Assembly (NCBI GenBank): GCA_051453625.1
Contig: JBOZIK010000001.1
Location: 286,440,662 to 286,487,262 of the forward strand
Direction: 5' to 3'
Origin: Welwitschia mirabilis
Taxonomy: Eukaryota > Gnetophyta > Gnetopsida > Welwitschiales
DNA: 46,601 nt
Shown here: in pieces, positions 12,181 through 23,271 of the stretch
Layout: each line of letters begins with the position of its first letter
Position numbering within the stretch: the first letter of the stretch is position 1
Notes under the pieces: generated by a model
Told to the model about the DNA's origin: nothing
Databases searched by the model: none
What the model saw: only the letters and a program-made list of their open reading frames with translations
Made by a program: the position numbers and the translations under genes

Positions 12181-14380
12181 AGTCAAACAAATTCATAGGG
12201 CTAGTTCAAGATTTTTTTTTTTTTTTTTGATGCACAAAACATTGCAAAGAAATGTAGTAAGAGGTAAAGAGAAAAAACCTCTGGAAAATGGTAGAGTGTT
12301 AACTAATTGGCTAATTTCTATGATTTGTATAAGTTCCTCTTGAGAGCCCACCATTAGGTGATGGCAGCACATGTGAAAGTGGCCATAAATAATGACTTTT
12401 TCTATCCAAATCGTAAATAGAGATCTAAAGTGCATTACAAAATAAAACTACTTTTTAATAAATCTATGACAAAGTCAAATCCTTAAAACATTTCTTCTTT
12501 CAAGATAATGGAAAAAAATTAGCAAGGATCCCAGGCCTAGTAATACATCCAATAAGGACTAAGAAATAAAAGGCATCAAGAAAAATTAACAAATAGACAA
12601 GATAAAACATTTTCTCTTTCCACAAATAGAGAGAAAAATCAAGCAATAAAACCTCCAAAATAACTTAAGAAACTATAGATTCTAGAGATCTAAAATCTGG
12701 ATCTCAATGAATATCTTATAAACACAACATAAAACTATAAAAAATAATAAAACCAAGGAAAAGTACCTTATAAGAAATTTACGTCTCAAAAAAAAGAGGA
12801 AAAAAACTTATAAGAAGAATAATTACAGAAAAGTCATGCACAAGGGAGCATGCAAGCTCCCAAGAGTATTAGAAACCCTAGCTTCTGATATTATATGAAA
12901 GGAAAAAAAAGTACTTAAAAATTACTCTAATACCACACGTAAAAGAAAAATTTTCTCTAATAGAAAATGTGGAAACTTGTAAGAGAAAGTACAAACTGAG
13001 TAAGAGAAAAACTAGATTTTAAATTAGTATTTTACCTCCACTCTTATTTTCAAATCACAGTTCTTGCTTTTATAGGTAAGCATGCCTAAATAAGTTACCA
13101 TTAGGGTTTTTGTTTTCTTTAAGTATAGTACCATGGTGACTTATCAGTGCCTTAATAGTGTTTGTGTTATTGGTGAATGCATTTTGATAGAATGAATGTA
13201 TGTTTTATTCCATTATTGATACAATTATAATTACTAAGTAGAAAATAATTCATTTTGACTATCCTTTCATATTTATTGTTTAGAGTTCTTCATTTAATGT
13301 ATTATTATGTTTTACATGAATAATTTATTTGTATTAATGATATCTTTCATGTTATCCTAATGCTTCCTAGATTTTAATATGATATGAATTATGTCCATTT
13401 TCTTTTATGACATTTGAGATTTAAAGAGAATAATTTATGGATTATCAATGAATGTATTATGTACTTAATGTCATATCTTAATTTTATCTTTGACTTATAG
13501 CTTTTCTTATGAATAGTTATTCCTAATTCTTAAGAGAACCTTTAAAATAATTAAATATCTTAATCCTATTTCAAGCACTCTTATTTAAATCTTAATCTAA
13601 TATTTCCTAAACAAATTAAACATTGCAAGAGCTAAACTTTTCTTACAATGTCTAACAGAGAATGATAATTAGGACTGCCTATACTATAATAAGATACCTT
13701 ACATTTATAAATATTGAAACTAGTGTCTATACCTTAACTATCAAGGTGTAACATTTAAATATTATAAAATATAATAATTTTTAAGGGAGAAAAGGGTTTC
13801 AATGATTGAATTATAACTGGAATTCCTGAGCTCATCAAATTTTGTTACATTTTTATAAAATTTTCAATTTTTGTTTTTAGGTCTTCTATTATTAAAATTA
13901 CAAGAATATTTTCTATTTTGTAGGAACTAGAAGCATCTAGATCATAAGAGCTTGAATCTATGTAACATTTACTTTAGATTAGTTGTGTTGGATTTCACTT
14001 CTACCTAGGTGCACTCTACATTATTTTTATTGAAATTTGTATACTTCTTTTTGTGATTTGCTATTACCAAATTGATTTGTACTTTCTTGCATAAAATTTT
14101 AAATTCAATTTTTTTTTTTCATTTGTCTTGTGAATTTGCATTATATTTCTTTCACATTTTTCATTATGAAAAATTAGAAAACTAGTAGGTGTTATTTGTT
14201 CTACTAGTACCACTATAATTTTTTGTGGATAATTACTTTGTTGAAAATTGAAGATGATGTATTTGATAATTTTCATCATCTTTAACTAGTAATCCATTCT
14301 AAAGATTCTTCCCATCAATATTGACCTATTATGAATCATTAGATTTAATCCATCACTAGCTTACTTCCTAAAGAATCTAA
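12181..14380. other. Segment interrupting the block array; T17 tract at 12212-12228
   Basis: It separates A2 from A3. It opens with a 17-T tract, which could be the poly(A) tail of a minus-strand retroposon, and contains AT-rich DNA without a credible coding frame. 'cttctgatattatatg' near 12880 and 'ctctaataccac' near 12922 weakly resemble tRNA-iMet primer sites in reverse, too weakly to call. The part from about 13910 to 14380 is distantly similar to 33780-34260, starting at 'ttgtaggaactag' in both. Confidence 0.45.
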
Positions 14381-15677
14381 TGAAGAATAACGAGTATGTA
14401 AATTACTCTTGCATGATATTTTACCAAACCCTTATTACTTAATGATCTAACATTTTATGTTAAGGAAATGATAATAACTTGTGTGGTTTTATTTATTTAA
14501 TCTTGCTTTGTTGTTTTTCTGGTGAATAATTATTTTCCATGCTTAAGAGGAGGAGTTTTTATTTATTACTTTTCTGCTTTCTTTTAAATTAATTTTACTC
14601 TTTATTCAATTTTTTGTTTTAATCTAAATGAGTGATTGAAAACTTTGAAACTCCTTTGAGATTCTTATATAAGAATGATAATTAAGATTACTTGTACCAT
14701 AGTTGATAGTCCTAGTTTTTATTTTAAGGCTACTACCTTATACTTTGGAATCTATAACACATCTCTAACAATTTCATTAAATGCCATTTATCAAGGCATA
14801 GTCATTCAAATCCATAATCTCTTAAATGTAAGTGTCAACATTAACTTAACAAAATTTTCATGTACTTCCTTAACTGAAATAATACTTTAAGTTGAATAAG
14901 AAAGAAGAAATGATGAATAAAAGTAAAGACATCCATGAAAATAGTTTAAAAACTAATTAGATATTAAGATATAAATTTTAAAAAAGAAAAAAGACTTTAA
15001 AAATTATTAGTAAATATCCTTGAAACCTACAAAAGTAAATGAAATAAGAACAAGCTTTGATAAGTCCATGATAATTTTTAAAAAAAGGGTAAGTATTTAT
15101 TAGTTTTATGTTAAATTATAATATCATGAAATCATCACATAAACATAAGTTATTTCATTATTAATATTATTGTAACATAAATAATAAGAAATACATAAAT
15201 AATTATGTTGATTTTCTCTTTAATGAAAAATCATTTAAAGAAAAAGATTTCATAACTAAATGGAAACAAATTAAAACATAAAACATAGCTTCTTTCATTT
15301 TTTTTTTTTAACGCACACATTATAAAATTTTAATAAATATAACTAAATACTGACTTTAGCATAATCATGCCTAAGATCTAGTACATAGTTCATTGATAAC
15401 ATTCTAACTTGATAATAAATTATTTATTATATTAGTTTTTTTAGTTAGTATTCAGATTAGATACTAATTAAAAATAAAATTGTGGTACGTGTAAGATGGT
15501 GACATAATGTTTATCGAATATGTATCAAATTATTTAATTTTACAAAGTAATACATCAGTGAAATGAGGTTTTTATTCATGACATTCTATGGTATATTCTA
15601 AACATAACATAATCCTTAAATGAGTAAATGTAATAACTTTACTATAATCTACATTTCATATAAAATCTAATATCATT
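14381..15677. repeat. Long repeat block A3
   Basis: Close counterpart of A1, beginning with the same 'acccttattactta' region and with its 'ccatgcttaagaggaggag' anchor at 14537. The A3-to-A4 junction has the same sequence as the A1-to-A2 junction. Confidence 0.75.
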
Positions 15678-16787
15678 TCCAATGCTTAGAAGATAATTTT
15701 CTTATCCACTATTTTTTTCATTCCCTTTTAAATGCATTTACTCTCTATTTAATCATTTGATTTAACCTAAATAAATGCTTTTAAGCTTTGAAATTACCTT
15801 GTAATTATTATGTGTGAATGACAATTAAGATTTAGTGTATTACAATTTATAGCTTTAGTTTTATTTTAGGTGTATGCTTCTACCTTAAAAGCTAGGGCAC
15901 ATCTCTAATAATTTCATTAAATATTGTTTGTCAAGGAATAGCAGTTCAAATCCATAACCTTTTAAATACAAATTGCAACATTAAATTACATAATTTGCAT
16001 GCGTTCCAATAATTCTTTTAGTTAAATAAGAAAGAATAAATGATGAATAAACATAAAGATTCTCATACAAAAATAATTACAAAAGTAACAAAATATTAAG
16101 ATACAAACACAAGGAAAAATAAAATTCAGTAATTTTTAATAAATATACTTGGACACTCCAAAAGTAAATGACAAAAGAATAAGTTTCAATAAGTATATGA
16201 TAATTATAAAGAGTACAATATCTATTATTTTTATATCAAATAATAATATTATGGTATCATCACATAGACATAAATTCTTTTTTTGCTAATTTGTTATAAC
16301 AAGAATAATTAAAAAATGTAAATAATTATCTTAATTTTCTATTTAAATAAAAATAATTTGAACAAAAATTATTTCATAAGTGATCAGAAACAAATTAAAA
16401 CAAGAATCGGAGTTAGAATTTTTAATACACTTGTTATAAGTTTCTAATAAAAACAATTAAATACTCACATTGGTATAATATTATTTAAGATACAACACAT
16501 AGTTCATAAATAATGTTTTAAATTAGTAATAAAATATTTATTATAGTAATATTTTATTTACTATTTAAAATATGTATTAATTAAAAATAAACCTGATTAT
16601 AGATATAAGATGATGGGGTAATGTCTATCAACTATGCATTGAATGATTTATGTTTACAAAGTAATACCTTAATCAAATTATGTTTTTACTCGTGAAATTT
16701 TATAGTATATTTTAAGGATAACAAAAGTCTTAGCCAAGTAAATTTTATAACTTTATTTGAAAGCTTCACTACATACGCAAATATATA
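15678..16787. repeat. Long repeat block A4
   Basis: Counterpart of A2, about 1,140 bp after the A3 anchor. It is complete, running through the 'tgtttacaaagtaatacctt' region to the next anchor. Confidence 0.75.
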
Positions 16788-17655
16788 TCATCTAGTTATT
16801 TGGAGGAGAAGGTTTTTTTCCATTATTTTTCTATTCCCTTTTAAATGTATTTTACTTTCTATTAAATTATTTGATATAATCTAAATGAACGATTGTAGGT
16901 TTACGATTCCCTTATAATTCTTAAGTAGGAATGTCATTACGTTTTAATATATTAGAATTGATAGCCCTAGTTTTAATATTAAAACTACTATGTTCTAGCT
17001 TAAAAGTAGGCCATACCTCTAATAATTTCCTTGAATATCATATATCAAGGTATAGCCATTCGAATACACAAGCTCTCAAATGCAAGTTTCAACATTAAAT
17101 TTCAAACTTTTCCATGCATTCCCTTCATATGAAATAATTCTTTTGGTTGAACAAGAAAGAAGAAATGATGAATAAAAGAAAATATACTTATAAAAATAAT
17201 TAAAAATGAAATATTAAGAAATAAATTATAATAAGGAAAAAATCTCCAAGAAGTTTCAAGACATATTCATGGAACCTTCAAAAGTAGATGGCATAAGAAT
17301 AAGATTCAGTAAGTTCATGATAAGTAAAATAGAGGGCTAATATATATTGGTTTTATTTTAAATGATAATATCATGGAATCATCACATAAACATAACTTAT
17401 TTTCATACTACTTTTGTTGTAACATAAACAATAAGAAATATATAAATAACTATATTATTTTTCTCTTTAGTAGGAAAATCATCAAAAGAAAAAATTATTT
17501 CATAACTAAATGGAAACAAATTTGAACATGAATCAAAGTTAACTTTTTTAATATACATGTTATAAACTTTTAATAAATATAATTAAATGCTTACTTTAAT
17601 TTAATCCTATCTGATCTCTAATATGTAGTTCATCAATAATAACCTAACTTAAAGT
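16788..17655. repeat. Long repeat block A5, left part
   Basis: Fifth copy, about 1,110 bp after the A4 anchor ('ggaggagaaggttttttt'). It is split by the GC-rich insert and resumes at 18292. Confidence 0.7.
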
Positions 17656-18291
17656 TATTCTAGTACAAGCCGGTACAGTGGCGATGGATGTACTCGATAC
17701 ACTTATATAATAGGTGCATTGAGATAAATTTTTGTTTATGGGATATTTCCATTCCTTTTATTTTAATATTGTTGATAGACCAAAAAACCTTCCGTCGGTT
17801 CTCCACCTATTATAACTGCATCTGCCAGAATTCATCCTTTCTTTATATATTTTCCAATTAGACACTGGGGCCAGCGTTGCTCCTTTGTGTGACCAGTTGC
17901 AACCATTTACGGTGGGAGGGGTAGGGTCCACCCCATAAATACGTAACCTACGTGGGCTTGGATTGTCGAGTTGGCAGTTTCAGCGGCTAGTTCCCTATTT
18001 AACCCCACCTCACCTATATAACAACTATTGATGGTCCCACCCCATGGGCTTTGTTGGCTATCGAGGCCATGTAGCCATTACTTAGTCACCGACAAAAGGA
18101 AGGCGTGCCAAGTGGGGGATGTGCATTATAACCTCGTCAAGAGGGTTTGTTGCCGGGGACTACTCTATCGGAAGTGTGATATGTATGTCAGGCGTATTCT
18201 ATTGAAACTTAATGAACACAACATATGCGATGCGCCACACTTCTACATGTGCCGTGTTGCCCCGAATCTCCACTTTCCAGTAAGTGGATGA
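17656..18291. mobile_element. GC-richer insert of about 0.63 kb of unknown type inside block A5
   Basis: The composition changes sharply on both sides. Left and right flanks rejoin as a continuous A-block sequence, matching the undisrupted A4 around 16520-16560, so this is an insertion; boundaries are good to about 10 bp. It contains the TATA-like 'cctatttaacccc' near 17994 and 'cctatataacaac' near 18013, then an 87-codon open frame at 18028-18291 with six Cys and a basic middle ('NLVKRVCCRGLLYRKC'). I recognise neither the frame nor the element. No terminal inverted repeats or clear target-site duplication were found. Options are a captured gene fragment, a fragment of an unrecognised element, or a promoter-bearing LTR piece. 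Confidence 0.55.
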
Positions 18292-18545
18292 AATAATAAA
18301 ATGTCTATTATACTAATATTTTAGTTACTATTCAAAATATGTACTAATTAAAAACAAACCTCATCCTAGATGTATGATGATGGGATAATGTTTGTCAAAT
18401 ATATATTAAATTTTTATGTTTACAAAGTAATACATCGAGGTTTCACTTATGAATTTCTACAGTATATTATAAACAAAGCGAAAATCTCAGTTATGTAAAT
18501 TTTAGAACTTTATTCCAATCTATATCATACAAAACTTTATAAGAG
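18292..18545. repeat. Long repeat block A5, right part
   Basis: It continues the A-block consensus ('tgtctattata', 'gtttacaaagtaatac', 'tatattataaac') where 17655 left off. Confidence 0.65.
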
Positions 18546-20480
18546 AATTTCATAAGGAAATTATTATATTCACTGATCCTTGAATGTCTTGAAAATTCAT
18601 CATTAAAAGTTAGAAACTAATGCTATGCAAATAGTATCATGAAGAAAACATTTATATATGTTATCCATTTGATGTACTGTCAATACTTTATTTAGGCAAT
18701 AAAGAAAAATAGAATTTATAATGGAGAGTAAATACTAAACTATTATGCTTCACTATCAAATATGGTTGTCAATTACTAAATAAATTAGCAAACATTTATT
18801 AAATTAGATATAAAGGAAAACATGGATTTTATCCTTAATGTAAGTAGGTTGAGTTATTACCAACTTCATGTTATTGATAATGTATCTACAAAAGGGTAGT
18901 TTACTCACTTGATTCTTAAGAGATACATAAATTTCAATTAAAAGAATCTACTCTCTAGATAATCATTTTCTTAAAAATTTAAAGCCATTCCTTATTATGA
19001 GATAACATTAATGTTAATGTATCTTGAAAAAGTACTTTAAAAAATTAAAATAACCTAAAAATGATATTTGTTAATAGTATTTCACATCATTCATAAAGAG
19101 AATAACAAATATTTATAATCCATTGTTATGTTGCAATTAGTATTCCTGTAGCTTTAATGTTAATAAATGAATAGAGAAATTCATGATTAATAATTGCAAA
19201 ATTATTAATGGAGATGATGAAATGTTTTGAGAAAATGTTATAATTATAAAAAAAAATATTATAAAAATTAATTCATGCATGCACTATTCTTGAGTTAAGC
19301 ATATATTGTAGTTGATTCAATCCATGATTATACGTTACTTGCTTCAAGGTCTTAGGTTTGAACCCTTCCTTATGTAGGTTAACTAGTAGTTTTATGCATG
19401 CATTCAAGGTGCACTTACACATGGGCTTTAGCACCTTAGATTAGAATCATAGATAAGATGTAAACATTTGATGGTCAGTTCTCAAGCTGATAAGCGCTAC
19501 CGATGGATTTTAATTTATTTAAGCAAACTAGTAATCCCAACAATTGTGATGAGGTTTCCCATGAATTAACTTCTTCACATGAAATACGCTATTCCTTTAA
19601 AGCTTAAATATTTCCTTTCATATTTTTCTTACATATTAATGAGACTATTGATGTTATTTTGTATAGTTTTACTTTGCATCCATACAATATGTTAAATTTA
19701 ATTTAGGTAACATAATCTTGAATCCTAGAGAATGACTTTGTCTTAGTTAGCTTATTAATAAGCTTGAGTATCTAATGTTTTGTAAAGGTACTTTAAACAT
19801 TTCTAAGGTGCTTTTAAATTAGTAATTTAATTAGCATACAAATATACATCATGTTTAATAAGAGATAGGATTGCCTTTTAATATGTTGTAATGATGGAAT
19901 TTTATTTTAATATGTTATAGACTAACATTTCCAAAGATAAACATAGACTTCTAGTGAGGGGATGTCAAACTTCAAACTATAATTATTGTACTCCTCCAAG
20001 GGGTACAATTACCATGATTACCAAACAAATGATTTAATTACTTCCAGTGTCTCACTCTATGCTACTTTAGCCATCCAAGGTTCAAACTCACAACATCATG
20101 AATGGAGGATAGGTATCTTAATGATGTGACTATTATTTCATTGGAGACATAAACTTATAATGGATAATGAATTTCATATTTAGCAATAAATCACATATTA
20201 TACCGATTTCTTTGTTGGTCATATAACAAGTAAGAAATTGTCTTTGTTTTCATACTCATCCATTATGTGTTTCTTAGCTCATTAGGTTTTCTCTTAATCT
20301 AGTTTACATTATTTTGTGTTATCTATTATACTTATTAAATAATTTAAGTTATTATTATTATCATCATCATCATGTAGAGTATGTTTTGCCTTACACAGTT
20401 TATTCCTAAAATAACATGAAAGAGTAGGACAAAAGCAACGTGAAAAAAACCAATGTGAAAAATAAATAATGACTTTATGT
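18546..20480. other. AT-rich spacer; weak tRNA-like B-box at about 19350
   Basis: No gene is seen. Around 19352 'ggtttgaaccc' resembles an RNA polymerase III B box, with a poor A-box-like 'tagttgattcaat' about 40 nt before it and a downstream 'gtgcacttacacatgggc' stretch of a kind seen in plant SINE-like repeats. This is suggestive only. Confidence 0.4.
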
Positions 20481-21183
20481 CTAATAATTTTTTTCCCTTG
20501 CGTACACTGGAAAAAGCCGTTCTAGAGGCTTCATGCGTGTGGCCATTATCTCATAGCTGGAACAAGTCCAGCAATTTCAGAGACAAAGCAATTATGGGAA
20601 AAGACACTCCACCCATGAAATGTTAAAAGTAACCAATCCCAAATTTTTAAAAGTCAAAAAGCTATATTCAAGAATACCAAATAAAATAAAGAGGAACAAA
20701 AACCGTAAATACCATCTAGTTGGAAATAAATAAAAATGAAGAATTGAATCCAACACTTCCGATGGCCTTGTCTTCTGTATTTTACAAGTTTGCACCTCCA
20801 ATACTCTTAACCTGAAAGCACGGGAAGATTTTTTGGGCCATTTATGCTTTTAAAACGTCAAAATAAAACGGCAATTTCCACTGGAATTACCACTGTAAAT
20901 GACTCTCATGGATGACCCATATATTAACACATCCATGCAGGCATGATTGGAAGTTTGAAAGAAACAACGCACCCTTTTGTCCACCAATCCATCATTCTAT
21001 CTCACTTCCATTGAACTTTTACAGAAATCTCCCTGCACGTCTGCATCATCTTCGAAACGCATCCGTTTCCGGTTTCTCTCTCCTCTCGATATGTCTTCTT
21101 TCTCTGGGAAACCTGCTGGAAATGCATGAAACTGGGCCTGCGCTGGCAGACTGATGAGTTTCTGCAGGAAAGGAAGGAATCAT

Positions 21184-21270
21184 ATGGAGAAGAAAAACGC
21201 TTCTGATAAGGTGAGGCGGTTGCTGAGTCCGAGCAAATTAGGGTTTGGAATGAATTTACTGTATAAATAA
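21184..21270 (+). CDS. Small ORF, 28 aa, basic; upstream of the microRNA
   Basis: ATG at 21184 to TAA at 21268-21270. The peptide is Lys/Arg-rich in its first half ('MEKKNASDKVRRLLSPSK') and ends hydrophobic. Its final codons overlap the TATA-like box at 21262, so it is transcribed only if the promoter lies further upstream. I cannot assign a function, and it may be a chance ORF. Confidence 0.2.
   Translation: MEKKNASDKVRRLLSPSKLGFGMNLLYK
21262..21269 (+). promoter_or_regulatory. TATA-box candidate (TATAAATA)
   Basis: Perfect match to the plant TATAWAW consensus, about 570 bp before the foldback. A start site would be expected roughly 30 bp downstream, near 21295. Confidence 0.4.
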
Positions 21271-21335
21271 TTCATAGATTCACTTGAGGGTTTGTTGATT
21301 GTACGGCGAACTCAGAAGCGCCCGGTGAACCTATC

Positions 21336-21464
21336 ATGCTGTTGGCATTTCAGCTCAGAAGAGGACTTTCACTATTCACTGTGCAGTCACATCCCTCCAA
21401 ACGTAATTATGATTGTGATTCCGTTTTTAGCCCACTGGTTCATCTACCCATCCAACAAATTTAA
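21336..21464 (+). CDS. Small ORF, 42 aa; first ATG after the upstream TATA candidate
   Basis: ATG at 21336 to TAA at 21462-21464. It begins 'MLLAFQLRRGLSLF' and shows no known domain. If transcription starts near 21295 this is the first ORF of the primary transcript, the position in which regulatory miPEPs have been described for some plant pri-miRNAs. Coding status is pure inference. Confidence 0.2.
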   Translation: MLLAFQLRRGLSLFTVQSHPSKRNYDCDSVFSPLVHLPIQQI

Positions 21465-21478
21465 CACGCACTATCCAC

Positions 21479-21485
21479 TTATATA
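21479..21485 (+). promoter_or_regulatory. TATA-box candidate (TTATATAG)
   Basis: Good TATA match about 350 bp before the foldback. Start sites of plant MIR genes commonly lie within a few hundred bp of the hairpin, so this is the likelier core promoter of the two. A start near 21510-21520 would give a leader of about 315 nt. Confidence 0.45.
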
Positions 21486-21587
21486 GTGAGCTGCTGCGCC
21501 TTACCTAAAGGTGAGACGAAAAAGGAAGCAGCGTGGGTTCTTTTTGGCTGTTAAGTTCACTCTCATTCGTTCTGCAGTCGTCGGACA

Positions 21588-21626
21588 ATGAACCTCGTCA
21601 TCTCTTCTTCTTCAGCAACGTCGTAG
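21588..21626 (+). CDS. Small ORF, 12 aa (MNLVISSSSATS)
   Basis: First ATG after the nearer TATA candidate, ending at TAG 21624-21626, about 200 nt upstream of the foldback. A possible upstream or miPEP-type ORF; there is no other support. Confidence 0.15.
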   Translation: MNLVISSSSATS

Positions 21627-21832
21627 CTTCTGCTATTACTCAAGGCCTGTCAGTCTATCAGTTCCCTTTTTTCTGTGGACGTTTTTATTTGTGTTTTTGT
21701 GTTAGGGTTTGTGTGAAGCGTCGACATCAAATGGCTTGTGTGGCTGTTGCATGTTTTTCCCCTTTAATTAGGGTTTCGTAGATGTTTATGGCTGAGTCTT
21801 TTGGGTGAGAAAAGACGGTAGGGGAAATAGGC

Positions 21833-21853
21833 GAGCTCCTTTTATTCCAAACA
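21833..21853 (+). ncRNA. Predicted miRNA* on the 5' arm
   Basis: This strand would leave the usual 2-nt 3' overhangs opposite the mature sequence. It begins GAGCTCC, like known miR159* strands. Confidence 0.6.
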
Positions 21854-21986
21854 AGGCATGTTCAAGGTTTCTTCAACTGCCAGTTTATGCATTCCTTTGG
21901 CCTGCGCTTTTATTGTGATGCAGATTCAGAGTGCAGTTCAATGGGGTGCATGAGCAGGGAGTTGTACTGATTTTGGGCAGATCTCT

Positions 21987-22007
21987 TTTGGTTTGAAGGG
22001 AGCTCGC
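21987..22007 (+). ncRNA. miR159: Mature miR159/319-like microRNA (3' arm)
   Basis: In the miR159 register the 21-mer starts TTTGGTTTGAAGGGAGCTC and ends GC. Compared with the common miR159 form as I know it, it differs at position 6 (U for A) and at positions 20-21. In the miR319 register it is shifted by one (21988-22008) and also has three differences. Positions 9-11, where the target is cut, are unchanged. The first base is U, as AGO1 prefers. Confidence 0.8.
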
Positions 22008-23201
22008 TTCTTGCTTCTCTCTTGCTGCTTGATCGAAACATCAGATCTTGAAGGTCTTTGGTTTCTATGAACTGTTGAAAATTGTAGTGTTATGCTGAAA
22101 GATAAGTTCAGAAGATCAGTGCTGCTCAAAGGTTTAACAGACATTTGTTTGGTAGGAGATATTGGATTTCTGTTTTGACAGTTTTTCAATGATGAGTTAT
22201 GCAAGCGTAAGGGTTACAGTGTTTTATGATACTGTAACTGAAAATTTCAAGATTTTTTTTATTTTTTTTTGTCTGTGGGTCACTAAAAGCTTCAAGTTTG
22301 AAGCAGATTCAGATTCAGGTTTTCCCGAGAAACAGGCTTGTGTTCCAATAATTGATAAGATTCTGCCTATTTTCAATAGCAAATCCTAAGGGTTGTTCTT
22401 TTTTTGCGCTTCTGCTTCTATAGCTTACGGTACTAAATTGAGGGTTGCAAATACCGAGGCTCCAATTGTTTATTTATGTCCCTCTTGGTATGTGGGTCTT
22501 ACCAAAACTGATCTACTCATCCGATGAATCATCTAATTATCTGCCAAACCGATAATAAAGCAAATCACGGGCGTCTCTCTGCTTTCCCCAAACGATCAAA
22601 GAACGCTGTCTCTAATGATGACGTTTGAAAAAGCATTTTGAAAGGTTGATTTCGGGACTGAAAAAGTCTTGGTGAATCAGAAGTGTTCAATTCCACTGAA
22701 ACCTGAGGATCGCACGTGGCACGTATTCCTGAACACCAGATATTTCCGGATACAGTGCCTTGAACTTTTTGGAGCGGAATCCAGATCCCGGGCTCATAGT
22801 CTATGACGTTCCAGGGTCTGGCGAAAGACGCAGCAACACAGTAAAAGTACCACAGTAATTCTTGGCGTCTGTTACAGCTGGAGAAGGAATGGTGGAGGCT
22901 TCAAGTTGGTCCACAGAATGGAGGAGACAAGCGACTTCTAACGAAGATTTATTTTTTATAACATGGTTTTTTTCACTACACTGCCATCTCTAGTGATGTT
23001 GCACATATGATGCAATACAGAAAGAGATTTGCTGAATGTTTTTAAAATTCTTAAAGCTGAGTTGTGAAAAAAAATGCAGTAATAACCGTGTCCCATATAA
23101 TTCTGGCGATGGATGTGACCTGTGACTAATGCTTTTGTGCAGATTGAGATTTCTTATTTCTTAGGGTGGAAAACTTGAAGAAATGGAGTTCGTGTTCGCC
23201 G

Positions 23202-23271
23202 GTATAAGCAAGCCATTTAACAAGATTATATTTTGTTAGCTAATTAGCAGATCGATGACTTAATTTTGCAG
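23202..23271 (+). other. Candidate 70-nt intron (GT...TTTTGCAG) in the MIR island's 3' flank
   Basis: The sequence 'cgccg|gtataagc' begins and 'ttaattttgcag|gc' ends a 70-nt AT-rich stretch with plant-like splice sites. Splicing would join a short ATG frame (23183) to a stop after seven more codons. It might be a splice event within the primary transcript. Weak evidence. Confidence 0.2.

Larger units (their letters stand above)
21806..22021 (+). ncRNA. MIR159: MIR159/MIR319-family microRNA precursor (long foldback)
   Basis: The 3' arm at 21987-22007 carries a miR159/miR319-type sequence with the invariant core TTGAAGGGAGCTC (21993-22005). The 5' arm at 21831-21851 begins GCGAGCTCC and pairs with it over 21 positions: 17 Watson-Crick, 2 G-U and 2 T-T mismatches. 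A second long duplex, 21875-21899 with 21939-21963, pairs at 22 of 25 positions (18 Watson-Crick, 4 G-U). The stretch joining the two duplexes is 23 nt on each arm, so the stem is symmetric. The stem continues to about 21907/21931 around an apical loop of about 23 nt, and less regularly below the duplex to about 21806/22021. A long precursor with a paired upper stem is typical of this family, which Dicer processes from loop to base. The family's targets are GAMYB-like and TCP transcripts. The arms resemble MIR159 more than MIR319, but the family split is not secure. Confidence 0.9.

Noticed and set aside
18028-18291. 87-codon Cys-rich frame as a host gene
   Set aside because: No recognised domain, and it lies entirely within an insert in a repeat block. 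Kept only as part of the unknown insert.
17635-18299. AATAATAA on both sides of the GC-rich insert as a target-site duplication
   Set aside because: The left copy belongs to the A-block consensus some 13 bp before the insertion point, so the match is likely chance in AT-rich DNA.
19300-19470. tRNA-derived SINE
   Set aside because: There is a fair B box but a poor A box, and no tail or target duplication was found.
21151-21172. Hammerhead-ribozyme-like CTGATGAG followed by GAAA
   Set aside because: The bases between them do not form stem II, and no stems I or III are seen.
21938-22204. 88-codon minus-strand frame over the microRNA hairpin
   Set aside because: It is antisense to the foldback; the stem pairing explains the sequence better than a protein does.
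22613-22661. C/D-box snoRNA-like pair (TGATGA ... CTGA)
   Set aside because: The interval is too short for a snoRNA and the ends do not form a terminal stem.
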